Shown: positions 22,421 to 33,899, counted from the stretch's first letter. The stretch: 64,000 nt of DNA from Euptelea pleiosperma (GCA_035048495.1 CM068553.1:23313190-23377189), one strand, 5' to 3'. Program-made: numbers and translations. The notes: generated by a model from the letters alone, not told the origin.

Positions 22421-24434
22421 ATGTCCAGTTCCTCTGAGGATTTTTCCTTGGAGGAAGCCAAAGTAGTAGAGAACGTCGTTCTCGAAGAAGGCTTCTTCTC
22501 CAAAGTCCATGAGGCAAACTCCTTCGGTCGTGCCGCAACCTTCATGGACCAAGCCAGAGTCCTAACTGGCGATGCCGCTTCTTCTTCTCGTCCTTTCGTC
22601 TTCAGTGCGCATGCCGAGGTGGACGATGGTTGTGAGAGCCTGTACAAATGTTACGGCATCTCTCGCCGTCTCCGTCTTAGGAAGGGTCACTTCCTCGAAG
22701 AACCTCTCCCCGACGGGGAGATTAGTATCTGTGAGGAACAGTTGGAAGGGGGGCTATCATTCCCACTGCCTCCCCTTGACAAGTCTTTGCTCGTTTTCTA
22801 CAATAGAGCTCCTGGCCAACTGCACCCCAACACCTAGAGGATAATCTTCAGGATTAATTCCATATGTGCCCTCGGGGGCCATACCATTGGTTTGTTGGAG
22901 ATGGATTGCGCCTAGCTATTCGTTGAAGTGCACTCCATATTCCGACCACATCTACAGTCTGTCGGCTAGGTCGGATCCCTTTCGGATGATCGAGGACCTT
23001 CCCGACTGACACAAGGGATGGCCCGACAAGGCCATAGTTGTTTCCGGACCATGGGACGGCACTAGCCAAGTTGATCAAGGTCCTCCGATTTGCCCCATTC
23101 GGTCGAGTTTTAATGGGCAGGTAGTCCATTTAGGTTTACCCTTGCCTCGTCGCTTATCGTACTGATTATTTTGCCAGCTTTTACTCACTTCCTCATTCTT
23201 TTTGTAGAGAACGTGAAGTCCTCAGGAACGCATGCCAAAGAGATCGTCGACAGGGTGCTGACTTTTGTACCCTCCATTCTGCTCTCCTATCACTTCTGGT
23301 TTGGAGAGGTCTGACTGAGCACCCGCAACAGCTATAGAGCAGCCGCGAGGGGAAGGGTGATTTTGATGTCTTAGGTCGAGGTCGTCGACACTAATTCTAT
23401 TCCAATTCCGACCATCCCTTTGACCTGCGCCAGCCCGTCATGGACGATCGCGGAAAGAAGAAGAACCCGGTGTCCCAGAAGAGGAAGCATCATGATACCG
23501 GTTGCCACTCGAAGAGGGGCTTCCAGGCTTTTGATCCTCTTGCCTCCGTGGCCGGGGTGGCAGGGGTGCAGATCCCTCTTAGAGATGGTTCTTCTCGGCA
23601 AGCTCCCCCCATTCCTCCAACTACAGCGGACGTGCCTCCATCCAGGCCGTCCATGCGAGTGAACCTAGATGAGGAGCCGGAGCCCTTCGGGTAGAGCTCT
23701 GAGGCCGTGCCTCCGGAGAAGGCGTCGGCCCGTCCATTTTCGATTCCTTCCTTCCACACTCCTCTCGACCATCCTATCACTGAGTGCCACTCCCTCTTCG
23801 ACCCCCATGTGGCCATGGGGCAGGTCGATAGATTTTCCTTGCCGAGAGATCAGAATGTTATGAGAGCATAATGGAACCCGCTCAAGCTTACGACGGCCTG
23901 AGCAAATCCTTTGCCGAGGTAAATTATTTTCCTTTCTTTTTTCTTTCTTTCTCCTTTTGAATGATTTTTGACAAGCTTTTCCTCCATTGTGGTTGTAGGG
24001 CATTACGGCCATCCTCGGCCTAAAGGACTTCATCTCCTTCCTCCTGAACAGGTGCGATCAGCAGGATACCGAGGTTCTCCGCCAAAGGGAGAGGGCGGAC
24101 CAGGCCGTCTCTCGGCTGGCCAATGCCTCCCAAAACCTGAAGGTGCTGAACTCGGAGCTCCAGGTCAAGAAGGCTGAGCTCGCCAAGGCTCAAAAGGCTC
24201 GCCAGGTTGCTGAGAGGAAGTCTGTGGATGTCCGCTCGGCCCTAGAGGCCTCCGAGATGAAGAGGGTCGCTGCCGAGGAGGCCTTGAGCAAAATGAGGGA
24301 GACTTTGGAGCTAGTACGCGCCGAGTCCCTTCGTCTCCAGCAAGTCTAGTATGACAGGGGCATTGCTGATGCTCGGGCTGATTTTGGTGAGGAGGAGTCG
24401 ACGGCCGTCGGAGAGGAGCCGGAGGTGGAGGATT
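22421..24434 (+). pseudogene. Antisense extra ORF of element B (gypsy-type transposon family, PF04195-like)
   Basis: Plus-strand ORF between pol and the 3' LTR, antisense to gag-pol. The first block (22421-22837) is open for 138 codons and has SFPLPPLDKSLLVFY then GQLHPNT, the signature of the plant family Transposase_28/PF04195, whose role is unknown. A TGG-to-TAG stop follows and the frame continues with more stops. Two introns fit GT/AG rules: 23121-23207 and 23919-23998. The last exon gives about 110 residues of coiled coil (SELQVKKAELAKAQKARQ, EALSKMRETLELVRAE) ending in a stop at 24347. A solo LTR then cuts it; the tail resumes at 27316. Introns in this direction imply it was once transcribed separately. 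Confidence 0.65.
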
Positions 24435-25412
24435 TGATAATCGCTTAAAAGTGCATTTTTCCACTGTTATCTTCTAAGCGTTATCACACTCTCTTACGTT
24501 AAAATATTCTATTTATCTACTTTTCTATGTAAGAGTCTCTTTTGTTGCGTAGAACACACTTTTCTGGATGAAATGGTATATTTGCATGCATTAAACGCAT
24601 TTCTGGAAGTCTAGATATGAAGACGTTATGATCAAGTCTCATTACGTGCTCTTCTCTTGTAGGAAACTCGATCGGACTATTCTCGAGACTTGCGGTCCCA
24701 CGATCAACCACAGAAGCCTAATATCAAAGCTTAAAGAGCCAACATGCTATGACTAGAAGATACAGGCCAAGTACGGGTCAAGTCAGAGAGCCGGTCCAAA
24801 GAACCAAGAAAGATGGAGAGCCGATGACCAAGGGACGAACCAAAGCAGTCGAAGCCACATGAAATGAGAAGAAAATGATAATCTGCTCTGTTGGTGAAGC
24901 CCGAGAAGAGAACATATTGAAAATTAGGGTTCCAGACCCTTCGCCAGCAGTTATCTCTATAGTCTATAGAGTTTTCTCTCTCATCTCTCCTATTTCTCTC
25001 TCGTCTCTCTTCATCTCCCTATACATCACCACCTGATCCTCAGATCTACTGACCTAACCTCAGAACTCCTGTCCGTTGGCTCTGTCTCATCTCCCTTAGC
25101 TTTCTGACCGTTGGATCTTCAATCGGACTATTGGATCTTCCACCGGACCGTTGGATCACTCTAGATCCATCGATCTACCAATCTGGGTCCCAATCAAGTC
25201 ACCATCCATCCGATCGTCATCAAATTGTCTGTCACATCATCTTGTGAGACGATGGACATCATCAATCCATGTGGGCCAGTAGCGGGCCCATTATCATCGA
25301 CCTGTGGCCCGACCATTTAGTGGACCTCGCGATTTTCAAATGCTTTAAATTAATTATTTTTAAATAAAAAATGGGGGGTCCACTAAATGGGGAAATTTCC
25401 CAGCGGAGAACC

Positions 25413-25738
25413 CATAAAAAAAAGACGAAGGAGGGGGAAGCCATCTTCTCTTGGGGGTCCACCACCAGAAACGTGAAAAGCTTGCTCCCTCAAGCAAGTA
25501 CTGGCCCTTCCTTGCTGGATCTACTACCGTCACCATGCCCTTCCTCTATGCACCACCACGTGGTGCACCCACCGGTAAGATCTTCTCTCTCTAACCCCTT
25601 AATTAGTTCTATTTCTCTCTCTAAACTAGTTTTTCCTCTTTCTCTCTCTACTATCTCTCTAATTTTCTCTCTAAAAATCCCTTTGATTTTCTCTCTCTAT
25701 AAATCTCCGTCTTCTCTCTCTTCCTCTCTCTCCATTAA
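25413..25738 (+). repeat. Internal duplication in solo LTR, copy 1
   Basis: Nearly identical to 26582-26908. It includes a tract reading CTTGGGGGTCCACCACCAG. Copy 1 sits upstream of the CArG/TATA region and copy 2 at the normal place near the LTR 3' third. Confidence 0.85.
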
Positions 25739-25757
25739 AGGAAAGTGAGAGCTTTTT
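25732..25757 (+). promoter_or_regulatory. CArG variant plus TATA-like box
   Basis: CCATTAAAGG (25732-25741) still fits CC(A/T)6GG, followed by GAGCTTTTTATAG. Same order as in three sister LTRs. Confidence 0.45.
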
Positions 25758-26054
25758 ATAGAGGAAGAAAAGGGTTCGTAGGAACCCTAATCTCTTTTTT
25801 GTCTTCACCTCTCCTTCCCCCGAAACTCCCCCTAAGGTTTCTCTTTCTTCTCCTCCTTCTTTCTTCTCTCTTCTTCTCGTTCTTCATCATCTTCTCCGGC
25901 GGACTGAACCAGTCCGTCAAGAAGCCTTCGCACCACTACCTGCGCCTTCCTCATCCACTTCTGCCCCTTCTCCTGTTCTTCTTCCTCTTCCTCTTCTTCT
26001 CCTCCTTTTCTTCTTCTTATTTTTCTTCTTTTCTTCTTTCTTCTTTTCGTCCTG

Positions 26055-26550
26055 CCGGAGTTGCAGAACTCCGTCCGTATCTGCCTTCTTCATTTTCTTC
26101 TTCTTCTCCTTCTTTGTTTTCTTCTTCTTCCTTTTTCTCTTCTTCTTCTTTTTCGTCTTCCTGCACCTACAGCTGCGAGCAGCACCACTAGCCCGCCTGC
26201 ACAATCCACTTCCACCACCGTCTTCTCATTTAAACCCACCGCCGGAGTTGCAGGTAGCAACTCCGGCCAACTGTTGCAGCCCATCAGCATCTCCTCCTCC
26301 TCATGGTTCATCATGAACCCAGCAAGCATCAACACCCCCACATGGTAAGCTCCTTCTCCTTCTCCTTCTCCTTCTCCTTCTGCTCTTCTTCTTCTTTTTC
26401 TTCTCATACCCACGCCGGACTGGTGAACCAGTCCGACAAGCGCCATTAAAACTTGTCCTTCTTACTCTAGCCTACCGCTCTGCCCACGAGCTCCACCACC
26501 AACTAGCACCTCTCTTCAACAGTTGCTGGAGTTGCAACCTGCAACTCCAG
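26055..26550. repeat. Three GGAGTTGCA-type palindromes
   Basis: Hairpins at 26055-26073, 26242-26266 and 26526-26550. The third is a mirrored variant (CTGGAGTTGCA...TGCAACTCCAG): the outer base pair changed on both arms together, so pairing is kept. Confidence 0.85.
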
Positions 26551-26581
26551 TCCGTCCAAGCCGCCTCCCACACCATTGTCA

Positions 26582-26908
26582 TAAAAAAAAAAAAGACGAA
26601 GGAGGAGGAAGCAGTCTTCTCTTGGGGGTCCACCACCAGAAACGTGAAAAGCTTGCTCCCTCAAGAAAGTACTGGCCCTTCCTTACTGGATCTACTACCG
26701 TCACCATGCCCTTCCTCTATGCACCACCACATGGTGCACCGACCGGTAAGATCTTCTCTCTCTAACCCCTTAATTCGTTCTATTTCTCTCTCTAAACTAG
26801 TTTTTCCTCTTTCTCTCTCCACTCTCTCTCTAACTTTCTCTCTAAAAATCTCTTTGATTTTCTCTCTCTATAAATCTCCGTCTTCTCTCTCTTCCTCTCT
26901 CTCCGTTA
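26582..26908 (+). repeat. Internal duplication in solo LTR, copy 2
   Basis: Second copy of the 326-bp segment. The copies differ by few bases plus an A-run length change near 26583. Confidence 0.85.
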
Positions 26909-27315
26909 CTAGTTTCTATCTCTAGGGCTTCTCTACTTTATTTTCTCTCTCTAATTTTCATGATTTCTAGTTAGGTTTTCTTACTGTTTTATGATTGTAT
27001 GCACATTTGATAACTCAATAAAGCAATTTGATTATTATGTTTTGGTATTTTTCAATGCATCTTAATCCAGAAATTGTCACTAAATCATGTTTTCAATCAC
27101 CACTCTCACCTCTCCATCAATTTTCTATAGAAAATATGTTATCTTATGTTCTCTTTTGCACTAACCCGAACTAACCCTGAGTGCAGATCGACATCCGACA
27201 CGAATCCCCTATACAATATCTCCATATTTTGCAGGATAAATCTCAGATAATTACAAATGTGTTGATTATAGGGTTTCTGTAACCAACGATGTGAAAAAAT
27301 CCTACTTTTAGGAGT

Positions 27316-27377
27316 CTGTGGGTGGTGGAGCAACTGGCCTAAGAAACCCCAAGGTCACTGGGGGTGAAGTCGGATAA
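27316..27377 (+). pseudogene. C-terminal end of the antisense ORF of element B
   Basis: After removal of the solo LTR and one target copy, the frame reads GluAspSerValGlyGlyGly and ends at TAA (27375-27377). Confidence 0.45.
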
Positions 27378-27644
27378 TCGTCCGCTGCCGTTGTGACCAT
27401 AGTGAATGAACTGTTTCTCTTTTTTTCGTTTTTTTTACTATGTAGATGCCGTATGGCATTTTCAATATATGGATTTTGAGTTTTTCTTTCTATTGTTGAT
27501 ACCTCTGGATCTCTTTTCCTTTTATCTTTTTTTTTGTGCCATGTTCCTTTGCTTTTTGAGATAGGCTTCTCGGATCATTCGTTGCTTTATCCTGTGTGTG
27601 CCGAGGCCCTATTTTTGCCCTTGGCTGTTCATCAAAAAACATTC
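27378..27644. other. Noncoding spacer of element B
   Basis: T-rich sequence between the antisense ORF and the ~150-bp tandem repeats. No gene or known motif seen. Confidence 0.4.
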
Positions 27645-27946
27645 GGGTGCCTTGGCCCACTTGTGGGACTCCTTTGGAAGGGGATATGGTTCTCATGCGT
27701 TAAGGCGGTCTAAGACTGCTCTTTGACGGATGACAATTGTATGAGTCAAGGTCCCACCTTGACTTTGGATTTTCAGCCGAGAAGGACTGGGTGCCTCGGC
27801 CCATTTTTGGGACTCTTTTCTCCTTTGGAGATGGATACAATTCTCATGCGTCAAGACGGTTTAGGCCTGCTCTTGACAGATGCCAACTTGTATGTGTCGA
27901 GATCCCATTTCGCCTTTGGCTTTTCAGCCGAGAAGGACTGGGTGCC
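27645..27946. repeat. ~150-bp tandem repeats, left part
   Basis: Units start near GGGTGCCTCGGCCC at 27645 and 27789. A third starts at 27940 and is split by A-II. The array continues at 33641 with the rest of unit 3 and a partial unit 4 (33789-33862). Such arrays are known in the 3' region of Tat elements. Confidence 0.85.
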
Positions 27947-28455
27947 TGAAAGTAGGGTTTTTCCGCGTCGTTGATTACGAAAACCCTAACTTCAACACAA
28001 TTTGTAATTTTATCCGATTATCCTGCAAAATTGATAGATTTGTATAGGGATTCGTGTCGGATGTCGATCCGCACTCGGGATTAGTCGGATTAGCGCGAAT
28101 AAGAACATAAAATGACAGATAATATACAAGAGAAAAAGGAGAATGATGGAAGAGATGAGAAGGGCGAGTCGATTTAAAACACATCCAAATAAGATCCAGA
28201 GAAGACTAAAATTATCGAAATCAAATTGCATTAATCAAACTGTTGCTTACATGAAATAAATGACAGAAATAAATAAAGCGGTAAATCTATTCTAGAAAGC
28301 ATGTAAAAAGAGATTTTAGAGAGAGAGGAAGAAGGTAGAGAGAGATTTTTCACACCTCGGTCGTTTACCGGCCGATAAGGTAGAGGTGAGAGAAAAACTC
28401 ACCCTCTTGCATTCACCGAACGGAGTCAGTGGTGCAAAAAGGCGATCAGCCTGGG
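27947..28455 (-). repeat. Truncated 3' LTR of A-II
   Basis: Starts TGAAAGTAGGG and parallels 30853 onward. It changes to gag sequence around 28440-28465, where it becomes similar to 39745-39790 of A-III. Confidence 0.8.
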
Positions 28456-29049
28456 GAGCTAAGGTGCAAACTCTTGATTGTAGTCCGACTGGGTATGAAA
28501 GTTGTAAGGCAAAGTGGAGTCTGGGACTAGTTGCTGACTCTGAAAATCCTGAGGGGCCCACTGTTGATCAGAATAGTCATTCTGTGGATATGACGGGTAC
28601 TGGGATTGCGAGTATTGCCAGTCATACTCTCCATTGGGTTGATGGAACCCGGAAGGATAATTATCCTGCGGCAGTTACTGCGGGAGGGCAGACTGTTCCC
28701 AACCAAAGTTATGGTGACTCCTATTATCCGGATAATAAGTGTTGTCATAGGAGGTCTGCATTGGAGATGGAAAGGTACAGACATCTTGCTGGATAGGAGG
28801 GTAATATCCTACAGACTGGGAATGATACACAGGTTGCTGGACTGCGGCACGAAGGGCAGAGACTGAATTTTTAAGTTCTTGGAGTACAGAATTGTACTCC
28901 GGATCTCGGTGATTATCATACCCTGTAGAAGTGTGCGAGACTGGAGTATCATGATGATACTCAGTATTGTCATACCATTGTTGAGAGTGATCACCTCGAT
29001 TCTCACAGAAACTGTAGTAGGTCTCATACAGAGGCCGTTCATTTGCCAT
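28456..29049 (-). pseudogene. Partial gag of A-II, C-terminal part
   Basis: Minus-strand frame, best at 29049-28675: HTSTGYDNHRD, LKNSVSALRAAVQQP, SQSVGYYPP and YYPDNRSHHNFGW motifs, which match the Gag region after the Retrotrans_gag domain in A-I (16670-16945) and A-III (40288-39983). The main Retrotrans_gag domain is missing: around 29050-29110 the sequence jumps to the gag N-terminal region. The Gln/Tyr-rich tail follows to about 28456. Nonfunctional. Confidence 0.7.
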
Positions 29050-30836
29050 TAGAGGCGATGGAGGGGTGCGGTGGACTAACTCTCAGATCGAGTCAGTAAA
29101 AGGTGAGGACAGGTCCAACTGGGCTTCTACTTGAAAAGCAAGCCCAAGCTTTGGCAAAAAGTTGCCAAAAGGAGATACTGGAGTGGTGATTCTAAATGAT
29201 GCACACCAAGCACAGATAATCCTATTCTAAACAATCAGGATATATGTTAGGCATTATCTTATTAGTTTTGGGGCTGGAGTAGATTATGACAGTGGGCGGA
29301 CCACTGGTTTATCTCTTAGCCGCCGGACTAACTGTTTGCACTCAGAGGTTCTCACCAGGCTACACTCTTCAGAGCGAATCCTTTAGTACTAACTCTAGTC
29401 AACAACAAGGCAATCCGAAGCCTAGACAGACGTGCGGCACAATGGCTGTCTTAAGTACGTCCCAGACTAACCGGATTGGTCAAGTGTAGAAGAAGAGTGT
29501 TCCCTCGGGTTAAGCTAGGGTTGGTGCGTGTTCCTAGTCCACACGCAACTAACCGCCGAATAGTCCAAGATGCCACGTCGAGCTCAGTGTACTTGAGTAG
29601 CAGGGACTTATGGGTGTGTTAGACAACAGGGACCCGCGCTCGTGGTCTTATTTCGATTGGATGTTAAGCGGGTTCGCTTTGCGTGGATTTTTCCTCGAAC
29701 ACCGGGCTAATTGGCGCTACTTCTTGATTCTTTTTATTATAGATGGATCCTGGGGATCAATATCAGCTGAAGTGATGAGGTGGGTGATGAAATCCCACCA
29801 GTTTCAATTTTGGAGCTGGGTTTGCTCTCTTAGAGTTGATTGATTAACGGCCACGCCACGCAAGTCGAATAAGTTGTTGCTAAAAAACAAATAGACAAGC
29901 GGCAATGATGCACCCAATATACTCTGTATCGCACTCAAGGCGAGGATAGAGACTTACCTCCCGTGGGCCACGCCACGGGGTCGCCTCCGTGGGTTAGAGA
30001 GGGGTATCCTAATGGGCTTGGGCCCGACTCCACCTCTTTGAGCTTTCGCTCTCTACCCACACTGGATCGTGTTCCTGCAGAAACAGTTAGATCGCACGGT
30101 CTAGGTATGTGGGATTCTATTTGGAAGATCCTTGCCTTTTTAGGGTTCACTGAACAAGCACTGAATTTAGGCAAGTTTTTGAATGAGTTTCCAAATTCGA
30201 GATGGGTTAAAATTTAGGAATTCCCAAATTGGAAAATACCTAGATTGGAAAGTTTCCCGAACTGTGGAGATCTTCCAAGAAAGATTTGATTGCGAGATCC
30301 CTTATAATTTTGGGAAATTTCCCAAAATTGAAATTCTGCTAGATTTGGGCGTTTCCTTTTGCAGACTTTTCCAAATTCGGAAGATTTCTAAAGATAGAAA
30401 TTCTTCTAAAGAGGAAACTTCTAAGAGGGGAAACCCTAATTAAGCAGAGTTTCAAGATTTTGGAATCTTTCCAAAAATCGCAAATCCTGGATTGGTGATT
30501 TCTAAAAATCTGCAGAATATAAAACCCTAATTTTTTTTTTGAATTTTGATTTTATTATTTTTTTTTGATAATTTCCACTTAATCTAGGGTTTCTAAAAAA
30601 TCCTAGAACAAGATCTAGCAGTTATTTGGAAAGCAGTAAAATTCCTAAATTATTACAAATTGCACTCGGCCTTCCGAGGCATTAAAAATAATAATTTAAA
30701 AACTGCTAAAAATCAACAAAAACAAAAAATAGAAAGTTTCCCGAAAAGGTCGGGCTGGCCAAATTGAGCAGCTTTCCGATTCAGCAACTTTCCAATTCCG
30801 TCTTTACGTCCTTTTTCGCACTCCCGAACACCCGAG
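29050..30836 (-). other. gag 5' remnant and leader of A-II
   Basis: Reading minus, the leader runs from the PBS (30837) to about 29240, then a short remnant of the gag start equivalent to 41040-41145. Short frames only. Between about 30100 and 30620 it is AT-rich with repeated AATTTGGAAA-like pieces. Confidence 0.55.
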
Positions 30837-30850
30837 CGGCAGCGGCGCCA
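30837..30850 (-). other. Primer-binding site of A-II (tRNA-Asp type)
   Basis: Minus strand TGGCGCCGCTGCCG, two bases from the LTR. It differs at one base from the TGGCGCCGTTGCCG expected for plant tRNA-Asp. It is the best PBS of the three elements and assigns the family primer. Confidence 0.82.
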
Positions 30851-32104
30851 TTTGAAAGTAGGGTTTTTCCGCGTCGTTGGTTACGGAAACCCTAATTTCA
30901 ACACATTTTTAACTGATCCGAGACTTTTAACCTGTAGAATGAGTAATTTTGCACAGTGGCTTGTGTCGGATGTCGATCCGCACTCAGGATTAGTTGGATT
31001 AGCGCGATAAGGAACATAAAATAACAGGAATTTATCGATCTTAAATCAAAACAAACTTTATTTCTTGAATTCAACTGTACTTACAATTCAAACATGAGAT
31101 AATTAATCTAGAAAGCAATAAAACTAAATCAGATAGAAAGAAAAGAGAGAGAAAATCTAGGTAGAGAGAGAAAGTAGAGAAATCTAGAGAGAGAAAGGAT
31201 GTCTAGAGATAGAAAATAGAGAGAGGGTGAGATATGAATGATAGAATGAGTTCTAGAGAGAGAATCTAAGGAGAAAAGAGAGAAAATAGGATTCTAGATA
31301 GGGAAAGTAGAGAGAGAGAAAGAGGAAGAAAGAGAAGAGAGAAGAGGGATTACCTCGAGATGCTTACCGTAGTTGTATCGGAGGAGTTCGAGCCAGCAAG
31401 AAGGAGAGCCCGAGTTGCAGGTGCTGCAAAGACAGTAAGCACTAAAGGAGACGGTGGAGCTTTCCACGGGGAGATGCAGTAGGTGGTGAGGGTGAGGCTG
31501 CAGTCCGTCTCTTACTAAGAGAAAGATGCTAGCCGGAGGAATGGAAGGGCAATACGCACAGAGCAACACGTGAGGGGTGTTGAGGAGAACCAGCAAAGTT
31601 GGAATCGCCTTTGGAAGCAAACGGCAACAACACTTGGTGGGGCTGCAAGGAGTTGCAGGTTTAATGGCAGCCGTGAGTGGTATCTCTAACAGAACCAAAT
31701 CTGGTTCGTGGATTTGCAGGCATTGAAACAGTAAGGTGGTGGTGGAAATGGATGGGCTGTGGAAACTGTGAGAAAAACGGTTTGCAAATCAAGTGAAATG
31801 GGCTCTTGCAGGTTGGTTGCTGGACAAAAGATGGTATGCAGCAAGGAAAATGGTGGTTTCTTGACGGCCCAAACTGGTATTGCTGTGTGCAACACCGGAA
31901 ATGATGTTTGCTGGTGAGAGAGGGGAAAGAGAAGAGGTTGAGAACGTTGAAGGGATGCTGGCAGTCACACGGTCCCACTCTTCATTCTATTTGATAGAGA
32001 ACCAGATCAGAGGAAGGAAAACTAGAGAGAGAGGGAGAGAAGGGAAGGGAGAGGCGTCAAGGAGTGGGGGAGGAAACCAAAGCAGCAACCGGAGTTGCAG
32101 GTGG

Positions 32105-32438
32105 CCGGAGTTGCAGACTTGCAACTCCGGTGAGCAGATTAAGAAGAAGACAGAGACGAAAAGGGAGAAGAAGAAGAAGAAGAGGAAGAAGAAGGAAGAG
32201 GAGGAGGAAGAGGAGAAGAAGGGGGGAAGAGAGGGGGAGAAGGACGTGCTGTTCGTGGTGGTGACGACGACGACCGGAGTTGCTGTCTGCAACTCCGGCG
32301 ACGGTGCAGACGAAGAAGAAGACGAAGAAGACGAAGAGGAGGAGGAAGAGGCGAAGAAGAAGAAGAAGAAGAAGAAGAAGAAGAAGAAAGAAGAAGAATA
32401 AGAAGAAGAAGGAGGCGGCCGGAGTTCTGCAACTCCGG
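32105..32438. repeat. Three GGAGTTGCA-type palindromes
   Basis: Hairpins at 32105-32130, 32274-32298 and 32419-32438. Each has CCGGAGTT and AACTCCGG outer arms with differing centres. A lone half-site lies at 32089-32100. Confidence 0.85.
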
Positions 32439-32577
32439 CCGGAATGAAGAAGAAGAAGAAGAAGAAGAAGAAAGGGAAGGAAGAAGAGGAAGGATGGGAA
32501 ACGTGGTGGATGGTTTTGGGAGAGAGAATGGAATGGAAAGGAGGGGGATTAGGGTTCGAACGAACCCCTCTCCTTCT

Positions 32578-32615
32578 CCTTTTAAAGCTCCCTATTTCCA
32601 TTAATGGAAATAGGG
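32578..32615 (-). promoter_or_regulatory. CArG box in a 26-bp palindrome with TATA-like box
   Basis: CCATTAATGG (32598-32607) lies at the centre of a perfect 26-bp palindrome (32590-32615). On the minus strand GCTTTAAAAGG (32578-32588) follows it. The MADS-protein role is inference. Confidence 0.55.
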
Positions 32616-32642
32616 TATTTTTTAAATAAAAAAAATATTTTT

Positions 32643-32680
<38 letters not shown>

Positions 32681-33640
32681 TAAAATGCTACTTTTTTATG
32701 GGGAATCTCCCCAATTAGTGGACCCCCCATTTAATTAAAATTATTTTGAAATTCGCGGGGTCCACTAACTGGTCGGACAGCGGGTCGATGAAGATGGGCC
32801 CGGCTACTGGCCCATATGGATTGATGATGTCCATCGTCTCACAAGATGATGTGACAGACAGTCTGATGGCGATCGGATGGATGGTGACTTGATTGGGACC
32901 CAGATTGGTAAATCGACAGATCTAGAGAGATCCAACGGTCCGATTGAAGATCCAACGGTCCGATGGAAGATCCAATGGTCAGAAAGCTAAGGGAGATGAG
33001 ATAGAGCCGATGGGCAGGAGTTCTGGGGTTAGGTCAGTAGATTCGAGGACCGAGAGATGAAGAGAGATAGAGAATAAGGAGAGATGAGAGAAAAAGTATC
33101 AGAAAATAGAGAAAAAAGCACTGGCGGAGGGTCTGGAACCCTGGTCTTCACTGTGACCATCCTCACGCTTCTCCAGTAGAGTCGACTATCATTCTTTGCT
33201 AACTCATGTGGCTTTAAACGCTTTGGTCCGTCTCTTGGTCATTGGCTCTCCTGCTCTCTTCGTTCTTTGGGCCGGCTTTTTGGTCCTCTTATTCAGCTCA
33301 TATTTGGCCCATATCTTCTAGTCATAGCATGTGGGCTCTTTAAGCTTTGATAATGGGCTTTCATGATTGATTTGGGCCCACAAGTCTCGAGAATCGTCTC
33401 ATCGGGGTTTCCTATGACAGAAGAAGCGCGTAATGAGACTTTATCAGAACGACTTAATATCTAGACTTCCGAAAATGTGTTTAATGCATGCAAATATACC
33501 ATTTCGTCCAGAAAAGTGTGTTCTACGCAACACAAGAGACTCTTACGTAGAAAAGTAGGTAAATAGAGTATTTTACGTAGGAGAATGCAATAACGCTAAA
33601 AGGATAATTGCTTAAAATAAGCACTTTTGAGCGAATATCA

Positions 33641-33862
33641 GTGCCTCGGCCCATTTGAGGGACTTCTTCTTCCTTTGGAGAGGGATACGGTTCTCATGCA
33701 TCAAGGCGGTTTAGACCTGCTCTTGATAGATGCCAACTGTATGTGTCGAGGTCCCATTTTGCCTTTGACTTTTTTGCTGAGAAGGTCTGGGTGTCTCAGC
33801 CCATTTGTGGGATTTCTTCTTCCTTTGGAGAAGGCGCTTCTTTTTCAGCCGGTGTGTGAAAT
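33641..33862. repeat. ~150-bp tandem repeats, right part
   Basis: Completes the unit split by A-II (to 33788) and a partial fourth unit (33789-33862). It ends 38 bp before the pol stop codon. Confidence 0.82.
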
Positions 33863-33899
33863 GGCTTTATCGAGATGTTTTAGAACTTGAACTAACCTT

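Larger units (their letters stand above)
24435..27310 (+). mobile_element. Solo LTR of family A inside the antisense ORF
   Basis: 2876 bp from TGATAATCGC to CCTACTTTTA, flanked by GGATT (24430-24434) and GGAGT (27311-27315), a 4/5 duplication. Joining the flanks restores the frame of the antisense ORF. It carries an internal 326-bp duplication, a CArG variant (25732-25741) and three palindromes. Confidence 0.88.
27947..33640 (-). mobile_element. Element A-II: family A element with truncated left LTR
   Basis: Flanked by perfect GTGCC (27942-27946 and 33641-33645) inside a tandem repeat unit. The right LTR (5' in this orientation) is full length and of the long type. The internal region keeps a good tRNA-Asp PBS, leader and part of gag. 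The left LTR is only about 0.5 kb and joins gag directly, so the 5' part of that LTR, the PPT, the 3' UTR and part of gag were lost in one or more deletions. Confidence 0.9.
30853..33640 (-). repeat. 5' LTR of A-II (long type)
   Basis: 2788 bp. On the plus strand TGAAAGTAGGG to GCGAATATCA. It contains three palindromes (32105-32130, 32274-32298, 32419-32438), a GAA-rich tract (32160-32410), the CArG/TATA pair and a T run at 32649-32677. The glutamate/lysine-rich open frame over 31880-32401 is the GAA microsatellite. Confidence 0.92.

Noticed and set aside
24143..24349. Separate 68-codon coiled-coil gene
   Set aside because: It continues the exon that begins at 23999 and belongs to the antisense ORF of element B.
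31880..32401. 173-codon open frame, Glu/Lys-rich
   Set aside because: It is a GAA/GAG microsatellite inside an LTR; the antisense frame is equally open and poly-Ser/Phe.
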